A stretch of DNA of 64,000 bases from Manihot esculenta (GCF_001659605.2 NC_035177.2:2790611-2854610); one strand, 5' to 3'. Counted from the stretch's first letter, positions 11,083 through 22,027 are shown. Numbers and translations are program-made. Notes: generated by a model from the letters alone, not told the origin.

Positions 11083-14000
11083 GCAGCAGTCTTGATCCTT
11101 TCTCTAATTATGGGTACCACTCTGCTGGTGATCTCTACTAGCTCAGGCCCTGCCAAGGCCCTTTCTCCAACTTCCTCCCAACAGACAGGCGACCTGCACT
11201 TCCTTCCATACAAAGCTTCATATGGAGCCATCCCTATGCTAGCATGATGACTGTTATTGTAGGCAAACTCCACCAAAGGTAGATGCTGCCTCCAAGAACC
11301 GCCAAAATGTAGCACACACATTCTGAGCATATCCTCTATTGTCTGGATGGTCCTCTCTGATTGTCCATCCGTCTGTGGATGGAAAGCAGTGCTAAAATCC
11401 AACCTGGTACCCATAGCATTCTGCAGACTCCGCCAAAATCTGGAGGTGAACTGGGGTCCTCTATCAGACACTATTGAAACAGGAACCCCATGTAATCTGA
11501 CAATCTCATCAACATACACCTACGCCAACTTGTCCACAGAATAGCCACTCCTGACAGGGATGAAGTGAGCAGATTTGGTTAGTCTGTCCACAATCACCAA
11601 TATGGAGTCTAACCTGTTGGACATTGCAGGTAACCCCACCACGAAGTCCATAGCGATATTCTCCCATTTCCACTCTGGAATCGGCAGTGGGTTAAGCATT
11701 TCAACCGACTTCTGATGTTCCAGCTTCACCCTTTGACACACTTCGCAGGCTGACACGAACTGTGCCACTTCTCTTTTCATAGCTGGCCACCAATACACTC
11801 TCTTCAGATCTTGATACATCTTGGTGGCCCCAGGGTGAAAACTGTATCTGGCATTATGAGCCTCTCTCATAATGTCTCCCTTCAGACCTACGTCATCTGG
11901 TACACACAATCTATTCCCGTAGCGGAGGATCCCCTTGCTGTCAAATCTGAACTCTTCGTTCTTACCTGATTGAACAGTCTTGGCAATCTTCACTAACTCT
12001 GGGTCCTCGTGTTGTTTCTGAGCCACTTGCTCCAGAAACACATGTGTCACTCTCATCTGGGCTATCAAAGCACCTGTACCAGACAACTCCAACTGCAAAC
12101 CTTCATTAAGGAGCTCGAAGAACTCCCTCACCACTGGTCTTCTCTCTGCCAAAATATGGGATAAACTGCCAAGTGATTTCCGGCTTAAGGCGTCTGCCAC
12201 AACATTCGCCTTACCCAGATGGTACTGAATCTTGCAATCATAGTCACTAAGCAGTTCTACCCATCTTCTCTGCCTCAGATTTAATTCTCTCTGACTCAAG
12301 ATGTACTGCAAGCTTTTATGATCTGTGAAGATCTCACATTTTACCCCATAAAGGTAATGCCTCAACATCTTGAGTGCAAAGATCACCGCTGCCATTTCTA
12401 GGTCATGTGTAGGGTAATTCAACTCGTGCTTCTTTAGCTGTCTAGAAACATAAGCAATCACCCTTTCATTCTGCATCAGCACACAACCCAGTCCCATACG
12501 GGACGCATCACAGAAAACCGTGAAGTCTTCATTACTAGTTGGCAGAGCTAACACCGGTGTCGACGTCAACCTCTTCTTTAGCTCCTCAAAGCTCTCTTCA
12601 CACTGGTCAGTCCACACAAACTTCTAGTTCTTCTTAGTCAGTCTGGTCATAGGAGCTGCAATCTTAGAGAAGTCCTGAACGAACCTCCTGTAGTAACCTG
12701 CCAAACCCAAGAAGCTCTTGATCTCTGTCACTGAAGTGGGTCTAGGCCAGTTAGCTACAGCTTCCACTTTCTTGGGGTCCACTTCTATTCCATTTTCTGA
12801 CACAACATGCCCCAAGAATGAAATGCTCCTCAGCCAGAACTCACACTTGGAGAACTTGGCATACAAGCCATGTTCCCTCAAGGTCTGCAGAACTAACCTC
12901 AAATGATGGGCATGCTCCTCTACATTCCTGGAATACACTAAGATATCATCTATGAAGACAATAACAAAGTGATCCAGGTATTGGCTAAACACTCTGTTCA
13001 TGAGCTCCATGAATGCTGCAGGGGCATTGGTTAACCCGAACGGCATCACAAGGAACTCATAGTGCCCATATCTGGTTCTGAACGCCGTCTTCGGCACATC
13101 CTCTTCTCTTATCCTCAGCTGATGGTACCCGGATCTCAGATCTATCTTGGAGAAACAACCTGCTCCTGCTAGCTGGTCGAATAGATCGTCGATCCTTAGC
13201 AATGGGTACTTATTCTTGGTAGTGACCTTGTTCAACTGCCTGTAATCGATACAAAGCCTGAGGGATCCATCCTTCTTCCTCACAAACAGCACTGGAGCAC
13301 CCCAAAGTGAGGTACTCGATCGGATGAAGCCCTTATCTACCAGCTCTTGCAACTGCTCCTTAATCTCCTTCAATTCCGCTGGTGCCATCCTGTAGGGAGG
13401 GATAGAGATCGGTCTGGTTCCAGGCATCAACTCTATTTCGAACTCTATCTCCCAAGCAGGTGGTAAACCTGGCAGCTCGTCTAGGAAGACATCTAAAAAC
13501 TCTCTGACCATGGGCACTGAGGCGGGCTCTTTGACATGACTATCCAGCTCTCTCACATGAGCTAGAAAACCCTAACAACCCCTCCTGAGCAGCCTACGAG
13601 CCTGTAGGGCTGATATCAAACCTCTAGCTGTATCCCTCCTGTCTCATCTGAAGACAACCTCTGACCCATCCTAACATCTGAACCTGACTACCTTGTCTCT
13701 GCAATCCAAGGTAGCACTATGGGTAGATAGCCAATCCATCCCTAGAATGACGTCAAAATCTGTCAAATCTAGAACCGCAAGGTCGGCTGAAAGGCATCTC
13801 CCCTCAACAAAAACTGGACTACACTGGCAGACTGACTCTGCCACTGACGGGTCACACTTGGGTCCACTAACCCATAGGGGACACTCTAACCCAGAAACCA
13901 TCAAACCCAATCTCTCGATGGCCCTCGGAGCAATGAAAGAATGAGATGCACTAGGGTCCATTAAGGCATAAACATCTGAACAACCAATGATGAGATTACC

Positions 14001-15593
14001 TGACACCACGGTGTTTGATGCATTTGCCTCCTGCTGAGTCATCGTGAAGATCCGCGCTGGAGCTGATGGACCTTCACCCCTGAAACCTGCTGAAGAAGAG
14101 GCTGCCCCTCTCCCTCTGCCTCTGCCACTGGCCTGAGTCGCAGCTTGAGCTACTAGTTGAGCCACACTACCCGAAGCCGTCTGCTGGGACTGTGCCACAA
14201 AAGCTGCTCTAGGACACTCCCGTGCCATGTGTCCCTCCTTCCCACATCTGAAGCAGGCTGTCGTCCCAAACCGACATACTCCCTTGTGCGGCTTTCCACA
14301 CTTCGTACATACTGCATTATCTGCACCTGAGCTCGAGCCACTTCCTAATCCCAGACCTGACTTGATCTTGTTCCAGAACTTGTTCTTCTTTGACTTCTTG
14401 GTGGTATTGCTCCACCTCTTACTGCCTGAACTCAAAGAAGAAGGGTCTAACCTTCCCCCACCTGGGGTCTTGGAACCAGAAGGCTGTGCCACTGACTGCT
14501 TGACTTTTCCCTCGATTATTGCATTAGCCTCCATTCTCCGAGCCATATCCACTATGGCATGGAAACTCTCCCTCTCTACTGACTGGATCAAGGATGAATA
14601 CCTGGAATGAAGCCTCATGATATACCTCCTTGACTTCTTCTGGTCTGTGTCAAGATTTTGCCCAGCAAACGGCAGCAGCTCTAAAAACCTATCTGTATAC
14701 TCATCCACACTCATCTCCTCTGTCTGCCTTAACTGCTCAAACTCGATCATCTTTAACTCCCTTGAACTATCAGGGAAAGCTCATCCTGCAAACTCATTAG
14801 CAAACTCCTCCCATGATAAGCTATCCAACCTCGGGTTCACATAATTTTTAAACCACTCTCGGGCCTTCTTGCATTTCAGTGTGAACCCAGCCATCTGAAT
14901 GGCTCTACTATCTTCAGCTCCTATCTCATCTGTAATCATCTTGACCCTCCCAAGGTACTCAAACGGGTCATCACCTGTTTCAAACTGGAGAGCTCCCAGC
15001 TTTATGTAATCGGTCATCTTGACCTTGCTCCCTCCAGATGAGCCAGGTTTAGGTATTTGGGTTTCTGGGACAGTAGGTTCTGCTGGTAGTGGAGGAGGTG
15101 CAACATCCCCTGGGTTAGGGTTTGATGTACCTGGGTAGAAAGATGGGGGTGGGTATATAGGGTATTGTGGGTATGGTGGGTAGAAAGGTGGGTATGGCAT
15201 GTGAGAGTGATAAGGGTTAAAGCTGGGGTAATCTGATGTACCTCCCATCGAATACCCGGGATTCTATGAAAAGGGTGGGTACTGGGGTGGCTGAACAAAT
15301 CCCGAGGCCTAAGTGCCTCCTTGAGACTCTCCCATACCCTCTTCAGACATACTCACTCCAAGACTGCCATCCCTCCTCTGGTCCATATCCATCTCATCCC
15401 CCACATCTTTCGACATTCCACCTTGCACTGTTCCTCTTCTGCTCACATTAAAAGACCTTCTAGGGTCCCTTGATGTTCTCTCCCTGCTAGACCTGCAGGA
15501 CATTGCCCTAGGCAATGTAGGAGGACGGGCATTCGTGCCCTCATCCTAGGGTGGTACTCCAGTTAATCGTGCAGATCGACGAGTTCCTCTCAT
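11083..15593 (-). pseudogene. E3 gag-pol, nine premature stops, 3' part missing
   Basis: The frame from the ATG at 15593 stays in register to 11083, where E2 cuts it after the integrase catalytic core. Visible parts are the Pro/Tyr-rich N-terminus, Gag core, zinc knuckle ([14 protein letters not shown]), protease (LMDPSASHSF, the G of DPG changed to S), reverse transcriptase (FIDDILVYS), RNase H, the integrase finger and DDE residues ([20 protein letters not shown]). In-frame stop codons lie at 15546-15548, 15309-15311, 15264-15266, 14781-14783, 13671-13673, 13644-13646, 13572-13574, 12624-12626 and 11520-11522. At least five match CAG codons in E4. Not functional. Confidence 0.93.
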
Positions 15594-15849
15594 CTTGCTT
15601 ACTGGAAAACAGTACACATCACGTAAAACATTAGTATCAAATGGTTCATGTGAAAGCACATGAACCCGTATCACATACATCACATACATAGCATATCATC
15701 AATGCACATGCATAAAATCATGGCATTTCACATCATCATTCAAGACAGGACTCTACATCCTATCCTAGTGGACATGATTTTCCTATTGTACTTGACCTTC
15801 TAGAACATCTATGAGCCCGACACTCTAGGTCCGACCATATGAACCTAGG

Positions 15850-15861
15850 GCTCTGATACCA
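15850..15861 (-). promoter_or_regulatory. E3 primer-binding site
   Basis: On the minus strand it reads TGGTATCAGAGC, three bases from the LTR edge. It is a perfect Met-tRNA-type primer site despite the decayed coding region. Confidence 0.88.
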
Positions 15862-15864
15862 ATC

Positions 15865-17742
15865 TGTAACGACCCGAAAATCGGACCACTACCGGCGCTA
15901 GGATCCAGATCGGCTTAAGGCCGCTGGGACCCGTAGCAAGCCTAACATACATCCTATATGCCTGCTATATCCCATACATGATCAAACATACACATAAAAT
16001 TTTTGAACTTTTCTCATTCATTTACCAAACTCAACCTGTGCATGCACAACTCATAAGCATAGGCATCAACCCCACATTGAAGTCCTCATCAATACTCCAA
16101 TGGGGTAACATAACATATTATAAGTTTGGTTAAACTTGAACATCATAAAAACATTTTATAGATCATGTATCCAAGGGGATAACCATACACATAGGGTCAA
16201 GCACAATTCTAATCCTCAATATCATTATTGCATGACTGATCAATACTTTACAATTCATCATGTCCACATCTAACTATTACATAAACATAACTTTACTCTT
16301 CTTGACCTCCTGGCCTATCCTGTACCTGCATACCTGGGGGATTAGGGAAATGGGGTGAGCTACTAGAGCCCAGTGAGCAGAATAATAAAACATTATATTT
16401 AAAGTTCATGCTTTCATGAAATGCATCACATCACAAACAAATCACATTAAGGATGAACTTGACACCAATAGTCCTCTACATAACCAATAGTGCCAAAGAC
16501 GTAGAATGGGTCTTCCTGGACTTTCTCTTACATAACATATCATAACATTCCAATGTGCCAGGGACGTAGAATGGGTCTTCCTGGACTTCCATACCATATC
16601 ATCATCCTCATCATCATACCATATCATACGAGGACTAATGGATCATTCAATGTTCATCCACATCAACAACATAATATGCAATGCGACATATTCGTGAATT
16701 CTAATGCAAACAACCTAATATATCTCATGATGCGTGAATCATGCTAAAACTTTCACTATTTGCTTTGAAACATAAAGAGTCATTCTACTCACTTCAGGCT
16801 AGCTCAGACAAGACTCTGAAGCAGCTATCTCACTGCTGGGGTCCTCGGTTCCTCGGGTCCGAACCTGAGTTCTTCCAAAGGCAGAACTCAGCCTCCAATC
16901 ATGCACATTTGCCTCCCAAACCATTCAACTCAAACACAACACTTCCAAAACATGCATACACGCATACATAAGCTCCTAGGGGCCTCAAACTATCCTAAAC
17001 CCCAACTACAACACATCAAACATACATAACAACCCACATTGCTCAAAAACTCAACATAAACCCATAAACTCAAAATAACCTAAACATGCATTTCTACCCC
17101 ATAAACCCTTATAAAACTTGTTTAAAACATAAAATGAGCTAAGGATCTACTCTTACCTCTTGGAGATCGAGAGGAGAGGCGATCTAACTCGGAGATGGGA
17201 GAAACCTCACTCCTTGGGTCTCCAAGCTCCAAAACTTGTTCTTTTTGCTCAAATATCTTCAAACCAAGATAAAACTTGTTAAAACTCAAAAGATTGGAGG
17301 AAAATCAACAAAACCAACCATGGGAGAGCATGGACTCACCGTTGGCCGAAAATAAGGGAGAAAGCTCGCCCATTTTCAGCCATGGGTCCTTTTATAGGTG
17401 GCTAGCGAGGCTACCTTCGAAAGCCGAAGGCGACTCCAAAACACATGCATGTTCGGCAGCCGAACATGAGGTTCGGCGGCCGAACATGAGCTACATTCGG
17501 AAGCCTAACGTGCCCTCCTAAACCATCCCACGTTTGGCGGCCGAACTTGAGGTTCGGCGGCCGAACCTGGAAATGCCTCCATGGTCTTTTCCATTTAAAA
17601 CTCAATTTCTTTCTTACTTAAAGCCTTAAAATACATTAAAACATTTCATAAAAACATGATTTTACCCTTCTAGAGGTTTTCGACATCCGAGATTCCACCG
17701 GACAGTAGGAATTCCGATACCAGAGTCTAGTCGGGTATTACA
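15865..17742 (-). repeat. E3 5' LTR with internal deletion
   Basis: A TG...CA LTR of 1878 bp, about 0.35 kb shorter than those of E1, E4 and E5. Most of the missing part is the R/U5 palindrome cluster together with the CCACCTGTGTAG motif: at about 16865 the sequence jumps from GGTCCGAACCT to the GGCAGAAC segment. A TATA box (17396-17390), donor-like GAGGTAAG (near 17154) and GTGAGTAG (near 16790) remain. GGGACGTAGAATGGGTCTTC is repeated around 16495-16590. Confidence 0.9.
17390..17566 (-). promoter_or_regulatory. E3 LTR promoter: TATA box and six-site palindrome array
   Basis: TATAAAA lies at 17396-17390. Sites start at 17416, 17452, 17472, 17496, 17533 and 17553 (steps 36, 20, 24, 37, 20). 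One spacer is 12 bp shorter than in E1 and E4; otherwise the pattern is the same. Confidence 0.7.
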
Positions 17743-17839
17743 GTGGTCTTGTTCTCTACTTATTGTATATTTATTCAGGGTTCTCATGCCTTTATTTGGC
17801 CTACTCTTCTTCGCTTATCTGTATGAGGTTGGGAGCTAT

Positions 17840-18380
17840 CTGTTTCCTTGGATTCCTTAGCAAAACAACTCATGATTAGAGCATTGCCTTGCCTAATGTA
17901 CTTCTTAACCCTCTGCATCAGTTTAGACAAGGTGGATGGAGGCTTTCTGCTCAGAGATTTGAAGAATTCTACTAATGTATTTCCTTTCTACATTACTTGC
18001 ATGTCCCTAGACTCATCTAAGTCCAAGATCTATAAGGCCTCAGCATTGAATCTAGCTACATACTTCCTCAGCGTCTCATCCCTTCTTTGTTTAACTATCT
18101 CCAAGTACTGGTCTTTTTCTAAGCCGGTACACCAGCAATGAACTACTGCATGAAAGTATTCGCCAGGTTAAAAAAAATTTATGCTCTTTTCCTTCAGGTT
18201 GTTAAACCACGTTTGAGCATCTCCAATTAAGGTAGTAGGAAATACCTTCCATAATAAGGCATCAGAATGAGTTTGTAACTCCATCAAAGTCTTATAGTTA
18301 ATGACATGGTCCCTAAGATTACTCGTTTTGCCATAAGCTTGCAATTAGAAATTTTTTTAGGATGGTTTCTTCTTGGATCC
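17840..18380 (-). pseudogene. Decayed gag of Tat-like gypsy element
   Basis: Conceptual reading of the minus strand around 18110-18020 gives DETLRKYVARFNAEAL, a stop, then ILDLDESRDMQ. Upstream (about 18260-18180) it gives LWKVFPTTLIGDAQTWFNNL. These match the plant retrotransposon Gag core, which has a W-F motif followed by LR-YV-RFN-EAL. Downstream EFFKSLSRKPPSTLSKLMQR is the usual continuation (about 17960-17910). Stops and an A/T-rich break near 18170-18180 disrupt the frame. Long plus-strand open frames over it are antisense shadows. Confidence 0.72.
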
Positions 18381-19105
18381 GAGCTGAGAATAGGGAAGAG
18401 GTTCTCAATCCAACTTCAGCTCCAGTTTGGCTCTTAAGTTCAGCCAGTAATTCTTCCTTCAGCTTTTCTATCTTCTATCTACCCTTCTTCTTTCTTCTCT
18501 ATTTTTCTGGCAATGATTGGGGATTTGGAGTTATTTCTCTCATCTTTAGTTTCATCTCCATACACCCCTAGAATGGCACTTTTGCTTACATCAACATCCT
18601 CTTCTATCATGCTTTTAACTAAGCGACTTCGTGACTTGGCTGGCGACTCTCTTGACACGTCATCTTCCCTTCTTTTGTTTCCTTTGTATTATGGCTACAA
18701 TTTCATAGTTTTTGGTTTTAGGTGGGGAAATATGTTGTGGTACTTGGCTAGAACTATGTACTTTTGGTGGGATTCCAAGTCAAATGGGTGTAAGGCTTCT
18801 TTGTTAGAGGAGTTGGCTTATCCAAGACATGATTTGTTGCGGCTAAAGAGACATAACTTGCAGCTCTTAGTTTGAGAGAGAGGTTTGTGGGTTTGCATTT
18901 GAGTTTGTAGGGTTCCTGGTTATTAGCATAGAGGATATCATGGATGTTGAGAAGTTTGGTGATAAAAGGGTCATTGGAAATCCTTGCATTGTTGGTGTTT
19001 CGATATTCTGGATTTCATTTCCAACTGAGGTGGGAGTGTTATCCCTAGTATTTCCATGTAGATCTCAATAAGTTTTGAAATCTTCAGCAACAGTAAATCA
19101 CCTTT

Positions 19106-19125
19106 GTTCTCACAGATAGCGCCAA
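19106..19125 (-). promoter_or_regulatory. Primer-binding site of the Tat-like relic
   Basis: The minus strand reads TTGGCGCTATCTGTGAGAAC directly after an LTR edge (...ATTATCA). It resembles the TTGGCGCC-type junction common in plant Tat/Ogre-type elements, with a C-to-T change. I do not assign the tRNA. Confidence 0.6.
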
Positions 19126-19126
19126 T

Positions 19127-19775
19127 TGATAATTAGTAGATCCACAACATAAGGGGATTCAGACATGTGGAGGTCTTATATATGGGCTATAATATATGGT
19201 GGGATAAGTATATTGGCTAAGAACTAGTAAATGAAGGGAGTTATTATTCTAGATTTAAGTATTTGAGAGTTTAAGGTAGGAAGGCTATAGAAGGAGTTAA
19301 AGAGGTTAAAGGAGATAAAGAGTAAGTTGAGTTTTTTATAAAGGTAAGGATTTTTGTGCTCTTGTCCATACAGGATAACAGATATCCCCTTAAACAGGAC
19401 ACTAGTACTTGTGATAATGACTTTTCAGTCAACTCATTAATAGTAAACAGTTGACTCATTTAATGCTTAAACGGCTAAGATCATACCCTCTTTTAAAACA
19501 CATTAGGTTAAATAGTTGAAGCATGCATATTTAAAGATTCATATAGTATGCTAGAGGATTGAAGATCTTAGCAATAAAGTGCTCGGATCTTCCTTACCGC
19601 CCTAACTCTCTTAGTCAAGTTCACAAGGTCCCCTGACTTGTCACTTATGATGGCTCTACCTGATACACGTTGCGTGATCTTGGAAGCAGCACTGCTTAGT
19701 CTCTCTATTAAATTTATCATTAAGTGTTGTAAAAAAAATATAAAATACTTTCAATATAAAGGAAATAACTAGTAT
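19127..19775 (-). repeat. Partial LTR of the Tat-like relic
   Basis: Sequence on the LTR side of the primer junction, starting TGATAATTAG on the plus strand. The outer edge is not found before E4 begins at 19776, and the AT-rich DNA after 49009 may continue it. No intact gene is present in this stretch. Confidence 0.5.
19771..19775. repeat. Target-site duplication of E4, left copy (AGTAT)
   Basis: AGTAT precedes TGTAATACCC at 19776 and is repeated at 49005-49009 after the right LTR end. It proves that 19776-49004 is one insertion with its contents. Confidence 0.93.
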
Positions 19776-19949
19776 TGTAATACCCGGCTAGACTCCGGTA
19801 TCGGAATTCCTACCGTCCGGTGGAATCTCGGATGTCGGAAGCCTCTAGTAGGGTAAAACCATGTTTTTATGAAATGTTTTAATGTGTTTTATGTTTTAAG
19901 CATGAAAGAAAATGAGTTTTTGCATGAAAATAGCATTGGAGGAAAACTC

Positions 19950-20138
19950 AGGTTCGGCCGCCGAACCTCAAGTTCGGCCGCCGAACATGCATGCGTTGCG
20001 GGTGTGCTTTAGGCCCCCGAAAGCATAAGTGAGGGAAGTCCAGGTTCGGCCGCCGAACCTCACGTTCGGCCGCCGAACATGGCATGCATGCGGAGGCACA
20101 TTCGGCCCCCGAACGTGGTCTGGCCAGCCACTATAAAA
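19950..20138 (+). promoter_or_regulatory. E4 5' LTR promoter: six-site palindrome array and TATA box
   Basis: Inverted-repeat sites begin at 19953, 19973, 20009, 20045, 20065 and 20101 (steps 20, 36, 36, 20, 36). The best copies extend to AGGTTCGGC-C-GCCGAACCT. TATAAAA follows at 20132-20138, 19 bp after the last site, so transcription should start near 20160. In the sense strand the sites contain GCCGCC, the core of the ethylene-response-factor GCC box; a link to that factor family is speculative. Confidence 0.75.
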
Positions 20139-20370
20139 GGGTCCCTTAGCCGAAAACGGGCGAGCTTTTCCCCATTTTCGGCCAAGGTGAGCTCTCCGCC
20201 GTCCCTCACCCATTTTTGATGTTCTTCCTCTAAATATTTCAAGATTTTCACTTGTTTTAACTTGGTTTTGAAGATTTAAGCTTTTGAGCAAAGTTTTGGA
20301 GCTTGGAGGTTCAAGAACCAAATCTCTCCCAACTCCGAGTTTTTGGGTCGTCTCTCTCGATCTTCAAGAG

Positions 20371-20968
20371 GTAAGAGCCGATCTTAAGCTCGTTTTATGT
20401 TTTGAATAAGTTTTATGCAAGATCTATGGGTTAGAATGCATGTTTAGGTTATGGTTGTGTTTATGGGTATAATGTGTGTTCTTGAACAATGTGGATGCTT
20501 GATGTGTTGTAGATGGGGTTTATGATGGTTTGAGACCCCTAGGAACATGTATGCTTGCGTTTGTGTGTTGTAGAATAGGTTTGATGCATGTTTGATAAGT
20601 TTGGAGGTGAAATGTGCATTGGAAGCCAAGTTTCTGCCCTTTGGCAGAAACCAGGTTCGGCAGCCGAAGGAACTTTCGGCCGCCGAACATGGCTGGGGAG
20701 GCAGCCTTTCGGCTGCCGAAGCTTGCCCCCGAAAGGAGACTTTCGTCTCTGTCTGGTAGTTTCGGCCGCCGAAGGTGCCGCCGAACCTGCCTGACTTTCA
20801 GCTCTGGAGGGACTTTCGGCCGCCGAACCTGCCGCCGAAAGTGCCCTGTCCAGGCCTTCTTTGCATGTTTTTGTATGGTTGTTTCATGTTGCTTTAGGGG
20901 GTTTTTGGGGAGTAGTTTATAGTTATGTTCAGGTATGTTTGGTCCCTCATTTGAGTCCACCTGTGTAG
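20371..20968 (+). other. Candidate leader intron 1 in E4 LTR
   Basis: It is bounded by CAAGAG|GTAAGAG and CCACCTGTGTAG|G. Equivalent boundaries are present in the LTRs of E1, E2, E5 and E6 at about the same spacing (for example 41235 down to 40639 in E5). It contains the second palindrome cluster. No splicing evidence is available, so this rests on conserved signals only. Confidence 0.4.
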
Positions 20969-21039
20969 GTTCGAACCCGAGGAACCGAGGACCCCAGCAG
21001 TGAGTTCAGCTGCTTCGGTGTTGTCAGAGTCAGCCAGAG

Positions 21040-21536
21040 GTGAGTGGAACTAAACTTAATCTTTTAAATTAAATGTTTTATCATGTTTCATGCATCATGA
21101 TTATGCAATAGGATGATTGCATTAGTTTCACGAATATGCCGCATTGCATCAATTGTTGTTGATGTGGGTGAATGTTGGATGACCCAATTAGTCCATGACA
21201 GGAAGACCAGGACCCCATTCTACGGCCTGGCACTATGTAAGGAAAGACCAGGACCCCATTCTACGGCCTGGCACGGTTATGGGACTCGAAGACCAGGAGC
21301 CCAGAGGAGGCCCTGGGGCAAATGGTAAGTAATGTATGTTATGACAGGAAGACCAGGACCCCATGCTACGGCCTGGCACAATGTTAGCTTGGACTAATTG
21401 GTGACAAGTTCACCCAACCCTTATGTGAATTGTCTGTGTTATGACGCATTTCATTGGAGCATAGTGTTATTATGTTTTATAGTTCTGCTCACTGGGCTTT
21501 TAGCTCACCCCTCTCCCTTTACCCTCAGGCTTGCAG
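21040..21536 (+). other. Candidate leader intron 2 in E4 LTR
   Basis: It starts at AGAG|GTGAGTGG and ends in a pyrimidine-rich tract followed by two CAG acceptors (21528, 21536). All six elements keep GTGAGT here and the TGCAG- or ACAG-type ending. The interior holds the tandem repeat that differs between elements. Confidence 0.4.
21202..21380 (+). repeat. Minisatellite in E4 5' LTR
   Basis: Four imperfect units of about 32 bp start with GAAGACCAGGACCCCAT and end with CGGCCTGGCAC, at about 21202, 21243, 21288 (diverged) and 21348. The 3' LTR repeats them at 48195-48372, and E5 has them inverted at 23156-23345 and 40215-40408. E1 and E6 have different unit sequences in the same LTR position. 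Confidence 0.8.
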
Positions 21537-22015
21537 GTACAGGATAGAGCAGGAGTCCTGTTAGAGTAAAGAATTCATGTTTATGTAATAGCTAGAAATG
21601 GACATGATCAAATTGTAATGTAAAGTCTTAATCAGTATAGTTATGTAATGAGATGATGTATATGGATGTTAGTGGTGTGCTTGACCATAGATTGTTGTAT
21701 CCCTTTTAATACATGATCTTAGAGATTTTTATGATGTTTATGTAACCAACTCAGCATATGTTATGTCACCCGTTGGGGACATTGATGAGATCCCACAGAG
21801 GGATCAATGTTATGTTAATGTTTATGCACAGGTTGAGTTTGGTTGGTGTTCATGGAAAGAAAAGTTTTTTTTAATTTTTTTATGTATGTTGTTGATCATG
21901 TATGGGATTAAGCAGGTTTTCAGGATGCATGTCAGGCTTGCTACGGGTCCCGGCGGCCTTAAGTCGACCCGGATCCTAGCGCCGGTAGCGGTCCGATTTT
22001 TGGGTCGTTACAGAA

Positions 22016-22027
22016 TGGTATCAGAGC
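22016..22027 (+). promoter_or_regulatory. E4 primer-binding site
   Basis: TGGTATCAGAGC follows the LTR end by three bases and is a perfect Met-tRNA-type site. From here to the gag ATG at 22283 is leader with no other feature. Confidence 0.9.

Larger units (their letters stand above)
11083..17742 (-). mobile_element. E3: decayed Tekay-like element, truncated by E2 insertion
   Basis: A minus-strand element with its 5' LTR, primer site, gag and pol up to the integrase. The rest (end of integrase, chromodomain, 3' LTR) is displaced leftward out of the window by E2. The right flank (17743 on) is the gag of an older Tat-like element, so E3 is itself nested. Nine in-frame stops but no net frameshift suggest slow decay by point mutation. 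It is older than E1, E5 and E6. Confidence 0.92.
17743..19775 (-). mobile_element. Relic of a Tat-like Ty3/gypsy element
   Basis: An old minus-strand element of a different lineage. It is interrupted on the left by E3 and on the right by E4. It shows a decayed gag (about 17840-18380), a leader (18400-19105), a primer-site junction (19106-19125) and LTR sequence from 19127 to the E4 insertion. Many frame breaks and stops make it the oldest element visible. The Tat-like label is inferred from the gag motif and the TTGGCGC junction. No pol is in the window. Confidence 0.72.
19776..22012 (+). repeat. E4 5' LTR
   Basis: A 2237-bp LTR from TGTAATACCCGG to GGGTCGTTACA. In order: U3 with a six-site palindrome array (19953-20113), TATA box (20132), donor-like GAG|GTAAG at 20370/20371, second palindrome cluster (20653-20845), acceptor-like TGTGTAG|G at 20968/20969, donor-like AG|GTGAGT at 21039/21040, a GGCCTGGCAC tandem repeat (21202-21380), and a pyrimidine tract with CAG acceptors at 21528 and 21536. 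It matches the 3' LTR closely outside the latter's rearranged middle. Confidence 0.95.

Noticed and set aside
18362..18875. Plus-strand open frames of 69 and 120 codons
   Set aside because: They run antisense to the gag and leader of the Tat-like relic and have no domain of their own.
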